Source: Chthonomonas sp. (GTDB taxonomy: Bacteria; Armatimonadota; Fimbriimonadia; Fimbriimonadales; Fimbriimonadaceae). Taken from it: DNA of 64,000 bases. Shown in pieces: positions 42,037-50,966 of this stretch. Each line of letters opens with the position of its first letter. The stretch's first letter is position 1. Made by a program: the position numbers and the translations under genes. The notes under the pieces are model-generated. The model was not told the origin of the DNA and ran no database searches. It saw only the letters and a program-made list of their open reading frames with translations. Location of the stretch: contig JAEURR010000006.1 of NCBI GenBank assembly GCA_016788115.1, positions 416,202-480,201 of the forward strand. Direction: 5' to 3'.

Positions 42037-44256
42037 ATGAAGCTTTCCCTCGCCTTAGTCGCTGCCCTCACCTGTGCCTGTTTCTGCTTCGCTGAGCCAG
42101 ACGATACGCTGACCGTTCCCAACAAGATCGCCTCGCGAGTTGGGATTAATCAGGTCGCCCTGCAGTTACGCCCGGGTGCTCAGATCGGCACGCTGGAGCG
42201 GCGATACGGGCTCAAGTATCTGAGCCACATGGACTTCGATCCGAGCTTTGTCCTGTTCGAGACCGCCAGCGTCACCGTGGCAGAAGCGATGCCCACAAAG
42301 ATTGCCCGCGATGGAACGGTCGTCCGGGCCTTCCCCATCGCCCGCGTGAATCTCCAGCCGATGGCCTTCACGCCGAACGACCCTTACTACTTGCCCGTTT
42401 CGACCTTTAACGGTCAATGGCACCTGCTGCACAACTCGATCACGCCGATGGACGTGAACGTTGTTCCCGCCTGGGCCAACGATTGGACCGGCAAGGGGGT
42501 TGTGCTGGGTATCGTCGACGACTCGATCCAGGGTACCCACCCGGATCTCGCGCCAAACTTCAGCGTTCTCAATAGCTGGGACTTCGCCGATAAAGACTCG
42601 GACCCGGCGCCGACGCTGTCGTCCGACCGACACGGCGTCGCGACCTCGGGTGTCGCGGTCGGGCGCGGGGGGAATGGTATTGGAGTTACGGGCGCGGCCC
42701 CGTTCGGAACTCTCGCTGGGCTTCGCATCGGCTTCGGTGGTTCGGTGACCGACGCCGATGTTGCCAATGCGGTGGGTTATCGCAGCACGGCCCCGAACCT
42801 TGCGATCAAGATCAAGAATCACAGCTATGGCTACACTTCTCCGTTTGTTGATGACTCCCTGAGCGTCACTGCGGTGAACGCATCGGGTGCCAGCGGAACC
42901 ATCCACTGCTTTTCGGCGGGTAATGCGCGCGGAACATCGGCGCAGGACAGCACCAAGCAACAGATTCTGAATTCGCGCTACACGATCACGGTAGCGGCGA
43001 TCCGCGCGACCGGCACTGCTGCTTCCTACAGCAGCTACGGAGCGAACGTTTTCTGCACCGCGCCCTCGAACGGCACCTCGAACTTCGGGATCACGACCAC
43101 CGACCGGCTCGGCACCGGGTTCGGCTACGACGGCTTCGTGGACAACGACTACACCGCAAGCTTTGGCGGAACCTCATCGGCCAGCCCTCTGGTTGCTGGT
43201 GTTGCCGCCCTGGTGAAGCAGGTCAATCCGAACCTCGACACCCGCCTTCTGAAGCACCTGATGGTGCGCACTTGCAAGGTCGTCGACGCCTCGACCACCC
43301 TCATCGACGGGGGTTGGCGCACCAACTCGGCAGGGTTCAAATTCAACCAAGAGTACGGATTTGGCCGAGTCGATGCGACCGCTCTCACGAACCTGGCCCA
43401 GTCTCTGACTGCTCTCACTCCAGCGGACTTCCAGGCAACCGGCACGGTGAACGTGGCGGCGACAATCCCTGACAACAACACCACCACTGGCATCACGCGA
43501 ACCTTCACCATCACCAAGCCCGGCAAGGTTGAGGACGTCGAGATTGATCTAAACCTAACCCACGGCAACCGCGGGCACCTCCAAGCCTTCTTGACCTCTC
43601 CAAGCGGCCTGGTCCTTCGCATGTTCCGCAACTCGTCGGTCGACTCCAACGCGATGGTCCCTTGGAAGTTCCTGATGAACGGCTTCTGGGGCGAAAATGC
43701 GGTCGGAACCTGGACAATCACGATCACCGACGGAGCCGCTGGTGTCGTTGGGACGTGGAACAGCTTCGCGGCCCGCGTCAACATCGGTGAGCCACTGCCG
43801 ACGCGACCGATCTCAGGCAACATCCAACTCCAGAGCTTCCCAGCAGGCCCGACGATGCAGCCGGTGACCTTGGACTTCTACGCTCCCGGCGGGTCCACTC
43901 TTCTCGAGTCTCAAGCGGGCCACTTGGACAGTTCGGGCAACTTCACCGTCTACGCGTCGGTCGTCCCGGGCACGTACGACGTCTACGCGCGGGGAGCGCA
44001 CTGGCTGCAGCGACGGCGCGCAAATGTCGTCGTAAGTGCCGGTGGGGCCACCGGTCTCAACTACACGTTGGAGAACGGAGACATCAACAGCGACAACGAG
44101 GTCAGCTTCTTCGATTATCTACGACTCTCGGCCGCGTACGAATCGGACGGTACCAATGCCGATTTCGATAGCAACTGCGATCTGAACGGCGACGGTGGAG
44201 CCGACTTCTTCGACTACCTGATTCTCAGCCAGTACTACGACGCCGTCGGTGATTGA
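42037..44256 (+). CDS. Secreted subtilisin-like (S8) protease with P-domain and dockerin-like tail
   Basis: 739 residues from the ATG at 42037, opening a signal peptide (KLSLALVAALTCACFCFAEP). A propeptide-like region (to about 140) precedes the S8 domain with Asp161 in GIVDDSIQG, His199 in SDRHGVATSG and Ser380 in GGTSSASPLVAG, so it looks active. A proprotein-convertase P-domain follows (about 505-585: HLQAFLTSPSGLVLRMFRNS, GTWTITITDGAAG). The last 150 residues are a beta-sandwich plus paired EF-hand-like repeats (NGDINSDNEVSFFDYLRLS and CDLNGDGGADFFDYLILS). The same C-terminal module ends the protein at 53819-55150. Confidence 0.9.
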   Translation: MKLSLALVAALTCACFCFAEPDDTLTVPNKIASRVGINQVALQLRPGAQIGTLERRYGLKYLSHMDFDPSFVLFETASVTVAEAMPTKIARDGTVVRAFPIARVNLQPMAFTPNDPYYLPVSTFNGQWHLLHNSITPMDVNVVPAWANDWTGKGVVLGIVDDSIQGTHPDLAPNFSVLNSWDFADKDSDPAPTLSSDRHGVATSGVAVGRGGNGIGVTGAAPFGTLAGLRIGFGGSVTDADVANAVGYRSTAPNLAIKIKNHSYGYTSPFVDDSLSVTAVNASGASGTIHCFSAGNARGTSAQDSTKQQILNSRYTITVAAIRATGTAASYSSYGANVFCTAPSNGTSNFGITTTDRLGTGFGYDGFVDNDYTASFGGTSSASPLVAGVAALVKQVNPNLDTRLLKHLMVRTCKVVDASTTLIDGGWRTNSAGFKFNQEYGFGRVDATALTNLAQSLTALTPADFQATGTVNVAATIPDNNTTTGITRTFTITKPGKVEDVEIDLNLTHGNRGHLQAFLTSPSGLVLRMFRNSSVDSNAMVPWKFLMNGFWGENAVGTWTITITDGAAGVVGTWNSFAARVNIGEPLPTRPISGNIQLQSFPAGPTMQPVTLDFYAPGGSTLLESQAGHLDSSGNFTVYASVVPGTYDVYARGAHWLQRRRANVVVSAGGATGLNYTLENGDINSDNEVSFFDYLRLSAAYESDGTNADFDSNCDLNGDGGADFFDYLILSQYYDAVGD

Positions 44257-44259
44257 AGT

Positions 44260-45105
44260 TCAAGCGCGTCCCAACCCCGCCGGGGCACGATTGCGTGAGT
44301 TCATCACCGCGATCGCGACCAGCGTGATCAGGTACGGCATGGCGTTCCAAGCCTCGCTGGGAATCTTGGCTACGCCCTGGAATTGAAGTTGCGCCGCATC
44401 GATCAGGCCGAAGGTGATGCAGGCGATCAGCACCGGGATCGGACGCCATCCGCCGAGGATTAACGCCGCCAAAGCGATGAAACCCTTGCCCGCGGTCATG
44501 TTGTCGGTGAACCCCCCCGCGTTGGTCACGATCAGTGCGCCACTCAGTCCGCAGAACACTCCGGTCGCGACGAGCGAGGTGTACCGAATGCTCACGGGAT
44601 TCAGCCCGACCTGACGTGATTTGTCCGGGTCGTTGCCGACCGCCAGCAGCCGCAATCCACCCTTGAACCGCGCGATGTAGATTGCGAGGCTCACGGCGAT
44701 GGTGATCGCCACCGCCTCATAGAAGTTGGCGGGAAGCGAGGGGAAACCGCTCCGCGCGGAGCTGTCGGCGAGCTTGCCGTACATGAACTTAGTGCCACCG
44801 ACAGCGATGAGGTTGATCGCCATGCCGCTGATGATGTGGTCCAGCCGGTACGCCTGAGTCAGCAGGCCGTGTAGCATCGAAAGGGCCACTGCCGTCAAGA
44901 TGCCCGCCCCGAGTCCGATCCACGCGTTGCCCGTCTTGGCGGCGATGATGGCGACCACGCACGAAGCTCCGAGCATCTTGCCTTCCAGCCCGATGTTCAT
45001 CACCCCCGAGCGTTCGCTCGTCAAGCCGCCCATCGCCGCGAGAATCAAGATGGCGGCGAGGACCGCGGTATTGGTCATGAACGAAGCGAGATCGAAACTA
45101 CCCAC
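44260..45105 (-). CDS. Nucleoside-type ABC transporter permease (second)
   Basis: 281 residues, GTG start overlapping the end of the other permease by 8 bases. About eight helices in a BPD_transp_2 domain (SGVMNIGLEGKMLGASCVVA, GMAINLIAVGGTKFMYGKL, GKGFIALAALILGGWRPIPV). This arrangement is that of NupQ/YufQ, which with NupP and NupO imports nucleosides. Paired with the permease and the double ATPase upstream. Confidence 0.88.
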   Translation of the reverse strand: MGSFDLASFMTNTAVLAAILILAAMGGLTSERSGVMNIGLEGKMLGASCVVAIIAAKTGNAWIGLGAGILTAVALSMLHGLLTQAYRLDHIISGMAINLIAVGGTKFMYGKLADSSARSGFPSLPANFYEAVAITIAVSLAIYIARFKGGLRLLAVGNDPDKSRQVGLNPVSIRYTSLVATGVFCGLSGALIVTNAGGFTDNMTAGKGFIALAALILGGWRPIPVLIACITFGLIDAAQLQFQGVAKIPSEAWNAMPYLITLVAIAVMNSRNRAPAGLGRA

Positions 45106-46087
45106 GGTTCACCTCTCGGTAGCGATAGGCGGCAAAGACGATGATTAAGAGCCCGAGCAGCAGCCCGCTCACGCCCTTGGGAATCCCCATGAGAGAGAGC
45201 TGAGTTCCCCCGCTTGCCAGCACGCCAAACCCCAGCGCGGCCGGGATCAGGCCAAACGGCGAGCTCCCCGAGAGGAGCGCGACGCCGAGACCGTCAAACC
45301 CGTACCCCGGCGAAAAGTTGGGATAGAACCTGCCTTCGTACGCGAGCACCATCGAAGCTCCCGCAAACCCTGCGATCGCTCCGGAAACGACCATAGACCT
45401 CAGCCGGATCTTGTCCACCGAGATCCCAGCGAACGCAGCAGCAGTGGCATTCGCGCCTGACGCCCGCAGTTCATAACCCGCGACGGATCGCTTGAACCAG
45501 ATCGCGAAGCCGATCACGAGCAGCAGCGCAAGAACTAGCGTCGTGTTGAGTTTGAAAGGCTCAACGAGAATGTTTGGGATCATGACTCCCGGGCTCACAT
45601 TCGCGGTGGTCTGGCTCTCGGTGTCCAGGCTCCGCAACGGACCCACCACCAAGTACTGCGTAAGGAACAGGGCGATGTTGTTGAGCATGATCGTGGAGAT
45701 CACCTCATGCCCGCCACGGAAGACCCGAATCAGACCGGCGGGAAGCGCCCAAAGCGCACCCGCGGCCATTGCGCCGAGAACCGCCAGCACCATGCCCACC
45801 GGCGTCGGAATCTTGAGCGCGATGGCTACCGCCGTACACGCGCCGACCAGCAACTGCCCTTCCACGCCGATGTTGAAGAGACCGGCCTGGAGCGCGATAA
45901 ACACCGCGACTCCCGCAATGAGCAGCGGGGTGGTTTCCTTGAGCGTCCGCGAAATCGCCGTCGGCGAGCCGAAGCTCCCCTTCATCAGGGCGGAAAATGC
46001 GTCGGCAGGGACGACCCCGGCAAGCATGAGCGCGCCGATGAGCACCGCAAAGCACCCGAGCGCCAAGGCGATAAGCTTCCCGCTCAA
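45098..46087 (-). CDS. Nucleoside-type ABC transporter permease (first)
   Basis: 329 residues, TTG start in a TTGA overlap with the ATPase gene stop. BPD_transp_2 domain with about nine helices. GLFNIGVEGQLLVGACTAVA, GGHEVISTIMLNNIALFLTQ and GYGFDGLGVALLSGSSPFGL are typical of NupP/YufP-type nucleoside permeases. It should form the heterodimeric channel with the next permease. Confidence 0.88.
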   Translation of the reverse strand: MSGKLIALALGCFAVLIGALMLAGVVPADAFSALMKGSFGSPTAISRTLKETTPLLIAGVAVFIALQAGLFNIGVEGQLLVGACTAVAIALKIPTPVGMVLAVLGAMAAGALWALPAGLIRVFRGGHEVISTIMLNNIALFLTQYLVVGPLRSLDTESQTTANVSPGVMIPNILVEPFKLNTTLVLALLLVIGFAIWFKRSVAGYELRASGANATAAAFAGISVDKIRLRSMVVSGAIAGFAGASMVLAYEGRFYPNFSPGYGFDGLGVALLSGSSPFGLIPAALGFGVLASGGTQLSLMGIPKGVSGLLLGLLIIVFAAYRYREVNRG

Positions 46088-47595
46088 TCCACCACCATCC
46101 AGCGACCGATCTCCGCGCGGTCCAGCGATTTCTCAGGCGGCATGACGGTCAGCCGTCCACGGTTCACCGCCATCACGCGGTCGCAATGCTCCAGTAGTTC
46201 ATCCAAGTCAAAGCTCACCACGAGCGCCGCTGCCCCCTTTTCGCACTCCGCCCGGATCGCCGCGTACACCTCTTGCGTACCGGCAATATCCAACCCACGG
46301 GTCGGCTGAAACGCCAAGATCAGCTTCGGTTCAAACGAGAGTGCCCGCGCGGCGACTACCCGCTGCTGATTCCCTCCGCTCAGGCTTTGCATGGTACTTG
46401 CCGGCGAGTCGCACTTAGTCTTGAATCGCGCGATCGTCGCTTCGGCGAACTTGGTCATTGCCCCTCGATCCAGCGCTTTGCCTTTCGTCAGCGTTTCGCG
46501 CCGCTGGTAGCTGAGCACGCTGTTCTCGATCAGGCTCCAAGATTCCATCACGGCCTCTTCGTGCCGATCTTCTGCGATCAGCCGCACCCCCGCCTCCAGT
46601 CGCTCGCGCACGCTCCAACCGGATATCTCGGTACCACCCAACCGAACGCTTCCTCGCACTCCGGTGCCCATGCCCATCAGCGCATGGAAGAGCTCCCGCT
46701 GGCCGCTTCCGTCCACTCCCGCCAAGCCGACCATCTCTCCTGCTTGGAGTTGGAAGTTCGCCTCGCGCAGTGCCTCGTCCCCTCGATGCCCGAGCGCCGT
46801 CAGGCCCTGGATCTCAAGCACCGCAGCGCTGTCACCCTTCGAGCGCGCGGTCGGTGGCTCGGAGAGGGCGCGACCCACGATCAACTCAGCCAACTCGCTT
46901 GCATTCGTATCGGCGACCGATCGATCTGCGACGTTCTTGCCGCCGCGTAGTACGGTGATGGAGTCGCAGTGCTCCAGGACCTCGTTCAGACGGTGCGTCA
47001 CGACGATGGCAGTTTTTCCTGCCTTCACCAGCTCCTTCAAATTCGCGTAGAGCTCCTCGGCATCACTCGGCGAAAGCATCGCCGTCGGTTCGTCAAGGAT
47101 CATGATTTCCGCGCGTCGCCACAAGAGCTTAAGGATCTCTAGCTTCTGCGCTCGTGCCGGGCTGAGGGTACGCGCCTCGGCGTCCCAGTCGAATTCCATG
47201 CCCATCTCCGCGGCCAAACCGACGGCCCGTTCACGCGCATGATTCAGCGGCAAGATCGTGCCCGGTTCAGCGCCAAGCATCAAATTCTGCAACGCAGTGA
47301 GTTCGGGGATAATGCTGTAGTGCTGGCTGACCATCCCGATGCCGCGTTCGAATCCCTGCTGCGCCGAATGGATCTGCAACGGGCTGCCATGGAGCGACAT
47401 GTCGCCTGCCTCAGACCGCAGTGAACCCTGCAACACCTTCATCAACGTCGTCTTGCCCGCGCCGTTCTCGCCGACGATCGCGTGAATGGTTTGCGGCTTC
47501 ACCGCGATGGAGACGTTGTCGAGCGCTACCAACCGCCCAAAGCGCTTGGTGATTCCCCGCATCTCGACGGCGTTCACGGCATCACTCATGGTCAT
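46084..47595 (-). CDS. Nucleoside-type ABC transporter ATPase with two ABC domains
   Basis: 503 residues with tandem ABC domains as in NupO/RbsA. First domain: Walker A GENGAGKTTLMKVL, Walker B MILDEPTAML, signature LSPARAQKLEIL (unusual). Second domain: Walker A-like GVDGSGQRELFHAL without the usual Lys, signature LSGGNQQRVVAARAL, and a Walker B-like LILAFQPTRGLDI. Such asymmetry is normal in this class. No BmpA-like binding lipoprotein is encoded next to it. The gene overlaps the upstream dehydrogenase end by 14 bases. Confidence 0.9.
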   Translation of the reverse strand: MTMSDAVNAVEMRGITKRFGRLVALDNVSIAVKPQTIHAIVGENGAGKTTLMKVLQGSLRSEAGDMSLHGSPLQIHSAQQGFERGIGMVSQHYSIIPELTALQNLMLGAEPGTILPLNHARERAVGLAAEMGMEFDWDAEARTLSPARAQKLEILKLLWRRAEIMILDEPTAMLSPSDAEELYANLKELVKAGKTAIVVTHRLNEVLEHCDSITVLRGGKNVADRSVADTNASELAELIVGRALSEPPTARSKGDSAAVLEIQGLTALGHRGDEALREANFQLQAGEMVGLAGVDGSGQRELFHALMGMGTGVRGSVRLGGTEISGWSVRERLEAGVRLIAEDRHEEAVMESWSLIENSVLSYQRRETLTKGKALDRGAMTKFAEATIARFKTKCDSPASTMQSLSGGNQQRVVAARALSFEPKLILAFQPTRGLDIAGTQEVYAAIRAECEKGAAALVVSFDLDELLEHCDRVMAVNRGRLTVMPPEKSLDRAEIGRWMVVD

Positions 47596-48442
47596 GTGTC
47601 AATGCGAGCATTTTCTCATACAACAGCGCGGTTGTTTTGTCTCCTGCCCCTTCGGTCTGCAACATACCCAGCAGTTGCTGCACCAGGCGGGTTCCGGGGA
47701 CCGCCGCGTGCGACTCCTCCGCCGCTTCAATGGCATAGACCAAATCCTTCAACTGGTTATCGATGCTGAATCCAGGGCTCCAGTCGCCCGCGAGAATCTT
47801 CGCGCCGTAGTGCTCAAACGCCCAGCTGCCAGCTGCCCCGCCGCTGAGCATCTCCCTCGTCTGCACCACGTCCAGCCCAACCTTCTTGGCAAAACTAAGT
47901 GATTCGCAAAGGGCAAGGAGTGAGCCGGCCACCGCGATCTGGTTCGCCGCTTTCATCATCTGGCCCGCGCCCTTGGAACCGACACGTTCCGACCGCTTGG
48001 CATACGCCGACAGGATCGGTTTCACCTGATCAATTGATGCCTCGTCGCCGCCGCAGAAGATCGTGAGCGTCCCCACCTTCGCCCCCATCGATCCGCCCGT
48101 GATCGGCGCATCCACGAACCGGATCGCTCGATCGCCCAGCCAGTCGTGCAGTTCGATCGCGCCCGAAGGGGAGATTGTGGAGTGGTCCACGATGAGCGTA
48201 TCGCGGCACATCGTGCCCGCGAGATCGTGGCACACGGCACGCACATCGTCCGTGCCGCGGATGCAGAGGAAAACGACGTCGGCCCAACTGCCCAGGCTGT
48301 CTAGATTCGGCGCCCGGTGCGAATCCAACTCGGGTGCTCGACCAGGGGTTCGGTTCCAGACTTGGACGGTCCTTCCGGCCTTGATGAGGTGCCCGGCCAT
48401 CGGTGCACCCATGACCCCCAATCCGACGAACCCGATGTTCAC
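47582..48442 (-). CDS. 3-hydroxyisobutyrate dehydrogenase family NAD(P)-dependent oxidoreductase
   Basis: 286 residues from a GTG at 48442; the residues before it in the open frame show no family similarity. Rossmann motif NIGFVGLGVMGAPMAGHLIK, substrate loop DAPITGGSMGAKVGTLTIF, catalytic Lys in KGAGQMMKAANQIAVAG, and the C-terminal SPGFSIDNQLKDL. Members reduce or oxidise beta-hydroxyacids (3-hydroxyisobutyrate, tartronate semialdehyde, glyoxylate). Substrate is unclear. CATAAT lies 6 bases before the GTG. Confidence 0.88.
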   Translation of the reverse strand: MNIGFVGLGVMGAPMAGHLIKAGRTVQVWNRTPGRAPELDSHRAPNLDSLGSWADVVFLCIRGTDDVRAVCHDLAGTMCRDTLIVDHSTISPSGAIELHDWLGDRAIRFVDAPITGGSMGAKVGTLTIFCGGDEASIDQVKPILSAYAKRSERVGSKGAGQMMKAANQIAVAGSLLALCESLSFAKKVGLDVVQTREMLSGGAAGSWAFEHYGAKILAGDWSPGFSIDNQLKDLVYAIEAAEESHAAVPGTRLVQQLLGMLQTEGAGDKTTALLYEKMLALTHDHE

Positions 48443-48448
48443 CCCTGC

Positions 48449-48454
48449 ATTATG
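48449..48454 (-). promoter_or_regulatory. Candidate -10 box of the beta-hydroxyacid dehydrogenase gene
   Basis: CATAAT on the minus strand, ending 6 bases before the GTG; the layout matches that of the Xer recombinase gene (CATAAT, G-rich hexamer, start). No usable Shine-Dalgarno. Confidence 0.4.
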
Positions 48455-48474
48455 GCTGGGAGAGCGCCGGGCGA

Positions 48475-48846
48475 ATGTGTCATAAATCCGATGTGAGAAC
48501 CAGGCACTTGTGGATCCTGCCGCTGATGCTGGCCAGCTGCGCATGCAACCGCGCACCGGACAAGACCGACTTTCGCGCCGATGGCGAGTTTCTGACCCAG
48601 TTCGGCCCCGCGCTGGCCAAGGTCCACGAGCAAATCAAGGCGTACCGAACTCGCAATGGCGCATGGCCCAAGTCGGCGTCGGACATCGGTGAGGTTGTTC
48701 TCAAATCGACAGACGCCAAGCGCTCCAGCATCATCCTCGCAGACCAATACACCGCCCGAATCGTCAAGAGCACGGACGCGCAAGCGACGTACGACGTGAT
48801 GTTGCTCGGTAAATCTGAGACGCTCGAAGTCAGCGTCGGACCCTAA
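48475..48846 (+). CDS. Small putative lipoprotein preceding pxpBAC
   Basis: 123 residues from the ATG at 48475; a GTG at 48493 gives a tighter signal peptide (RTRHLWILPLMLASCACN with lipobox LASC). The mature part contains TQFGPALAKVHEQIKAYRTR and NGAWPKSASDIG, reminiscent of the type II secretion/pseudopilin-derived A-x-NGxWP motif found in small secreted proteins. The C-terminus is beta-rich. Function unknown. It ends two bases before pxpB, so it may share the message. Confidence 0.65.
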   Translation: MCHKSDVRTRHLWILPLMLASCACNRAPDKTDFRADGEFLTQFGPALAKVHEQIKAYRTRNGAWPKSASDIGEVVLKSTDAKRSSIILADQYTARIVKSTDAQATYDVMLLGKSETLEVSVGP

Positions 48847-48848
48847 CG

Positions 48849-49502
48849 ATGGGCATGCGCATCGAACCCAGCGGACCCGACCTATGGATCGTTCGCCAGT
48901 TCGATGCACCTGCAGCCGCATTGGCCGCGTGGTTCGAATCGCAAGCGATTCCAGGCATTTTGGAAGTCACCAGCAGCTATGAGACTCTCGGCATTTGGAC
49001 GACTTCTGAGTTTGACTCCGAGTCCGCGCTGGCGAGCCTCAACTCGGCTCCGGAAGATCTCAAAGTCAAAGGCAAGCACCACCGCGTCGCCATTTGTTAC
49101 GAGATGGGTCCCGACCTTGAATCGGTCCTCCGCGCACTGGGTATCGACCGTACCGCTCTCATCGAATCGCATACCACGACTCTGTTCCGGTGCGCAGCGG
49201 TAGGGTTCTCACCTGGTTTTGCCTATCTCGGAAGCGTTGCGCCCGAGCTCTCAGGTCTGCCTCGACGCTCGACGCCTCGCACCCGGGTCGAGCCGGGCAG
49301 CGTGGGCATCGTCGGTCACCAGTGTGCGGTCTATCCGAGCGCGACGCCAGGCGGCTGGAACCTCATCGGCCGCACGCCGCTACTCATGGCCGACGTCGAA
49401 GGCGAGTTCTTCCCCATCCGCGCAGGCGACACCGTGCAGTTCATTCAAATCCCGGAGTCGGACTTCGATCGCTGGGCGGGCGCACGGCTGGGTGAGTTCT
49501 GA
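48849..49502 (+). CDS. pxpB: 5-oxoprolinase subunit B
   Basis: 217 residues. KipI/allophanate-hydrolase-subunit-1 fold with the cyclophilin-like core: VGFSPGFAYLGSVAPELSGL, RTRVEPGSVGIVGHQCAVYP and TPGGWNLIGRTPLLM. With PxpA and PxpC it forms the prokaryotic ATP-dependent 5-oxoprolinase that opens pyroglutamate to glutamate. Its stop overlaps the pxpA start (TGATG). Order here is B-A-C. Confidence 0.9.
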   Translation: MGMRIEPSGPDLWIVRQFDAPAAALAAWFESQAIPGILEVTSSYETLGIWTTSEFDSESALASLNSAPEDLKVKGKHHRVAICYEMGPDLESVLRALGIDRTALIESHTTTLFRCAAVGFSPGFAYLGSVAPELSGLPRRSTPRTRVEPGSVGIVGHQCAVYPSATPGGWNLIGRTPLLMADVEGEFFPIRAGDTVQFIQIPESDFDRWAGARLGEF

Positions 49503-50176
49503 TGCCGTGCATCGACCTGGCAGCCGACATCGGCGAGGGGTTCGCATGGGATTCTGACCTCCTCGAGTTCATCACGACCGCCCACGTCTGCTGCGGTGCA
49601 CATGCCGGGTCACCCGAACTGGCCGCGTCGCTCTCCGCCCAGTGCCGTGAGCAGGGGATTCGGATCTCGCTCCATATCGGCTATCCCGACCGCGAGTCGA
49701 TGGGGCGTCGGTCGGCCAGTGCCGCTGAGTTTGAAGAGTGGAGCAAGGTGCTTGAGGACCAGTTCGCAATGACCGCACTCCAGCCTGCCGCGATCAAATT
49801 CCACGGAGCGCTCTACCACGACTCGGGGCACCGCCCTGAGTTCACGCAGGCACTGATCGATTGGCTCAGCACGCTCGGACGACCCCTGATAGGCGATCCG
49901 CTCTCGCTGCATCCGCAACTGGCCGCCAAGGCGGGGATCCCTTTCATCTCCGAAGGGTTCGCCGACCGGGGACTGGACCCAGCTGGAAGGCTCTTGGCGC
50001 GGGGTAACCCCGGCGCGCTGATTGAGTCCGCCGACGAAGCCGCTGTCCAAGCGCTGCGTGTTGCGCCGAAAGTTCAAAGCCTGTGTCTCCACGGCGACGT
50101 CGCGGGCTGCGTGGCTCGGGCGGCAAGTGTTCGCCATGCGCTAGAGAGCGCAGGCTACGAGGTCACCAATGCTTGA
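49502..50176 (+). CDS. pxpA: 5-oxoprolinase subunit A (LamB/YcsF family)
   Basis: 224 residues. Family start DLAADIGEGFAWDSDLLEFI, where usual members read DLNCDMGE. Then TAHVCCGAHAGSPELAASLS, IGYPDRESMGRRSA, IKFHGALYHD and EGFADRGLDPAGRLLARG. It is the catalytic metal-dependent subunit of the 5-oxoprolinase complex. Somewhat shorter than the usual 245-255 residues. Overlaps pxpC by 8 bases. Confidence 0.9.
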   Translation: MPCIDLAADIGEGFAWDSDLLEFITTAHVCCGAHAGSPELAASLSAQCREQGIRISLHIGYPDRESMGRRSASAAEFEEWSKVLEDQFAMTALQPAAIKFHGALYHDSGHRPEFTQALIDWLSTLGRPLIGDPLSLHPQLAAKAGIPFISEGFADRGLDPAGRLLARGNPGALIESADEAAVQALRVAPKVQSLCLHGDVAGCVARAASVRHALESAGYEVTNA

Positions 50177-50966
50177 GCTTACAGAGCTTGCGGGTTTTGC
50201 CAGCATTCAGGGACGCCCGCGCTTTGGCCGTCTCAAATTTGGCATTCCGCTTGGCGGCGCATTCGATCAGACGAGCATGACGCAGGCAAACCGGATTGTC
50301 GGCAACGACCTCGACGCACCCATCCTTGAACTCGCACTCTCAGGCGCGACGTTCACCGCGCACACGGATGTCCTACTTGGCTTTGCAGGCGCGCCCGTGC
50401 CCATGTTCATCAGTACGCGCAGCCCGCGACCCAATGAGCCAGTCTGGCTACGCGCGGGCGAGTCACTCGCATTCAAACCGCCAAGCCTGGGCGTCCTGAC
50501 CGTGATCGCAATTCGGGGCGGATTCGCCGACCCCCCACTCGTCACGACACCGGTCCGGGCGGGGGCGCTGCTGGAACCGGGAGGACAGACCAGCGGCGAG
50601 CCCGTGGCACTGCGAGCCCCCGCCCTCTCGATGACCAATATACCGATCGAGATGATGCTCGGTCCGCACTCAGGCTCATTCAGCGTCGCCAACCTTTTCC
50701 AGCAGCGGTTCGCTGTCACGCCCAACATCAATCGCCAAGGGCTTCGTTTGCAGGGGTTCCCGCTGCCGGGCGGCTGCGAGATCGTCAGCGAGCCTTGCTG
50801 CCCGGGCACCGTGCAGGTGACTCCGAACGGGCAGTTGATCGTTCTGGGACCGGACGGCCCGACCGTCGGAGGTTATCCGAAAGTGGGAATCCTCACCCGC
50901 GAGGGTCTGGATCGGCTTGCGCAGCTGCGACCCGGCGAACGGGCGGCATTCAAGCTCGCCCGCTAG
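50169..50966 (+). CDS. pxpC: 5-oxoprolinase subunit C
   Basis: 265 residues. KipA/allophanate-hydrolase-subunit-2 domain: RPRFGRLKFGIPLGGAFDQT, QANRIVGNDLDAPILELALS, the FSVANLFQQRF and NRQGLRLQG pair, and QLIVLGPDGPTVGGYPKVG near the end. It completes the PxpABC complex. Its TAG stop lies in a CTAG palindrome (50963-50966) that also forms the stop of the convergent fabF gene. Confidence 0.9.
   Translation: MLELTELAGFASIQGRPRFGRLKFGIPLGGAFDQTSMTQANRIVGNDLDAPILELALSGATFTAHTDVLLGFAGAPVPMFISTRSPRPNEPVWLRAGESLAFKPPSLGVLTVIAIRGGFADPPLVTTPVRAGALLEPGGQTSGEPVALRAPALSMTNIPIEMMLGPHSGSFSVANLFQQRFAVTPNINRQGLRLQGFPLPGGCEIVSEPCCPGTVQVTPNGQLIVLGPDGPTVGGYPKVGILTREGLDRLAQLRPGERAAFKLAR

Noticed and set aside
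41847..42125. 92-codon frame antisense across the nuoG-protease gap
   Set aside because: Covers the start of nuoG and the signal peptide of the protease; no family-like sequence.
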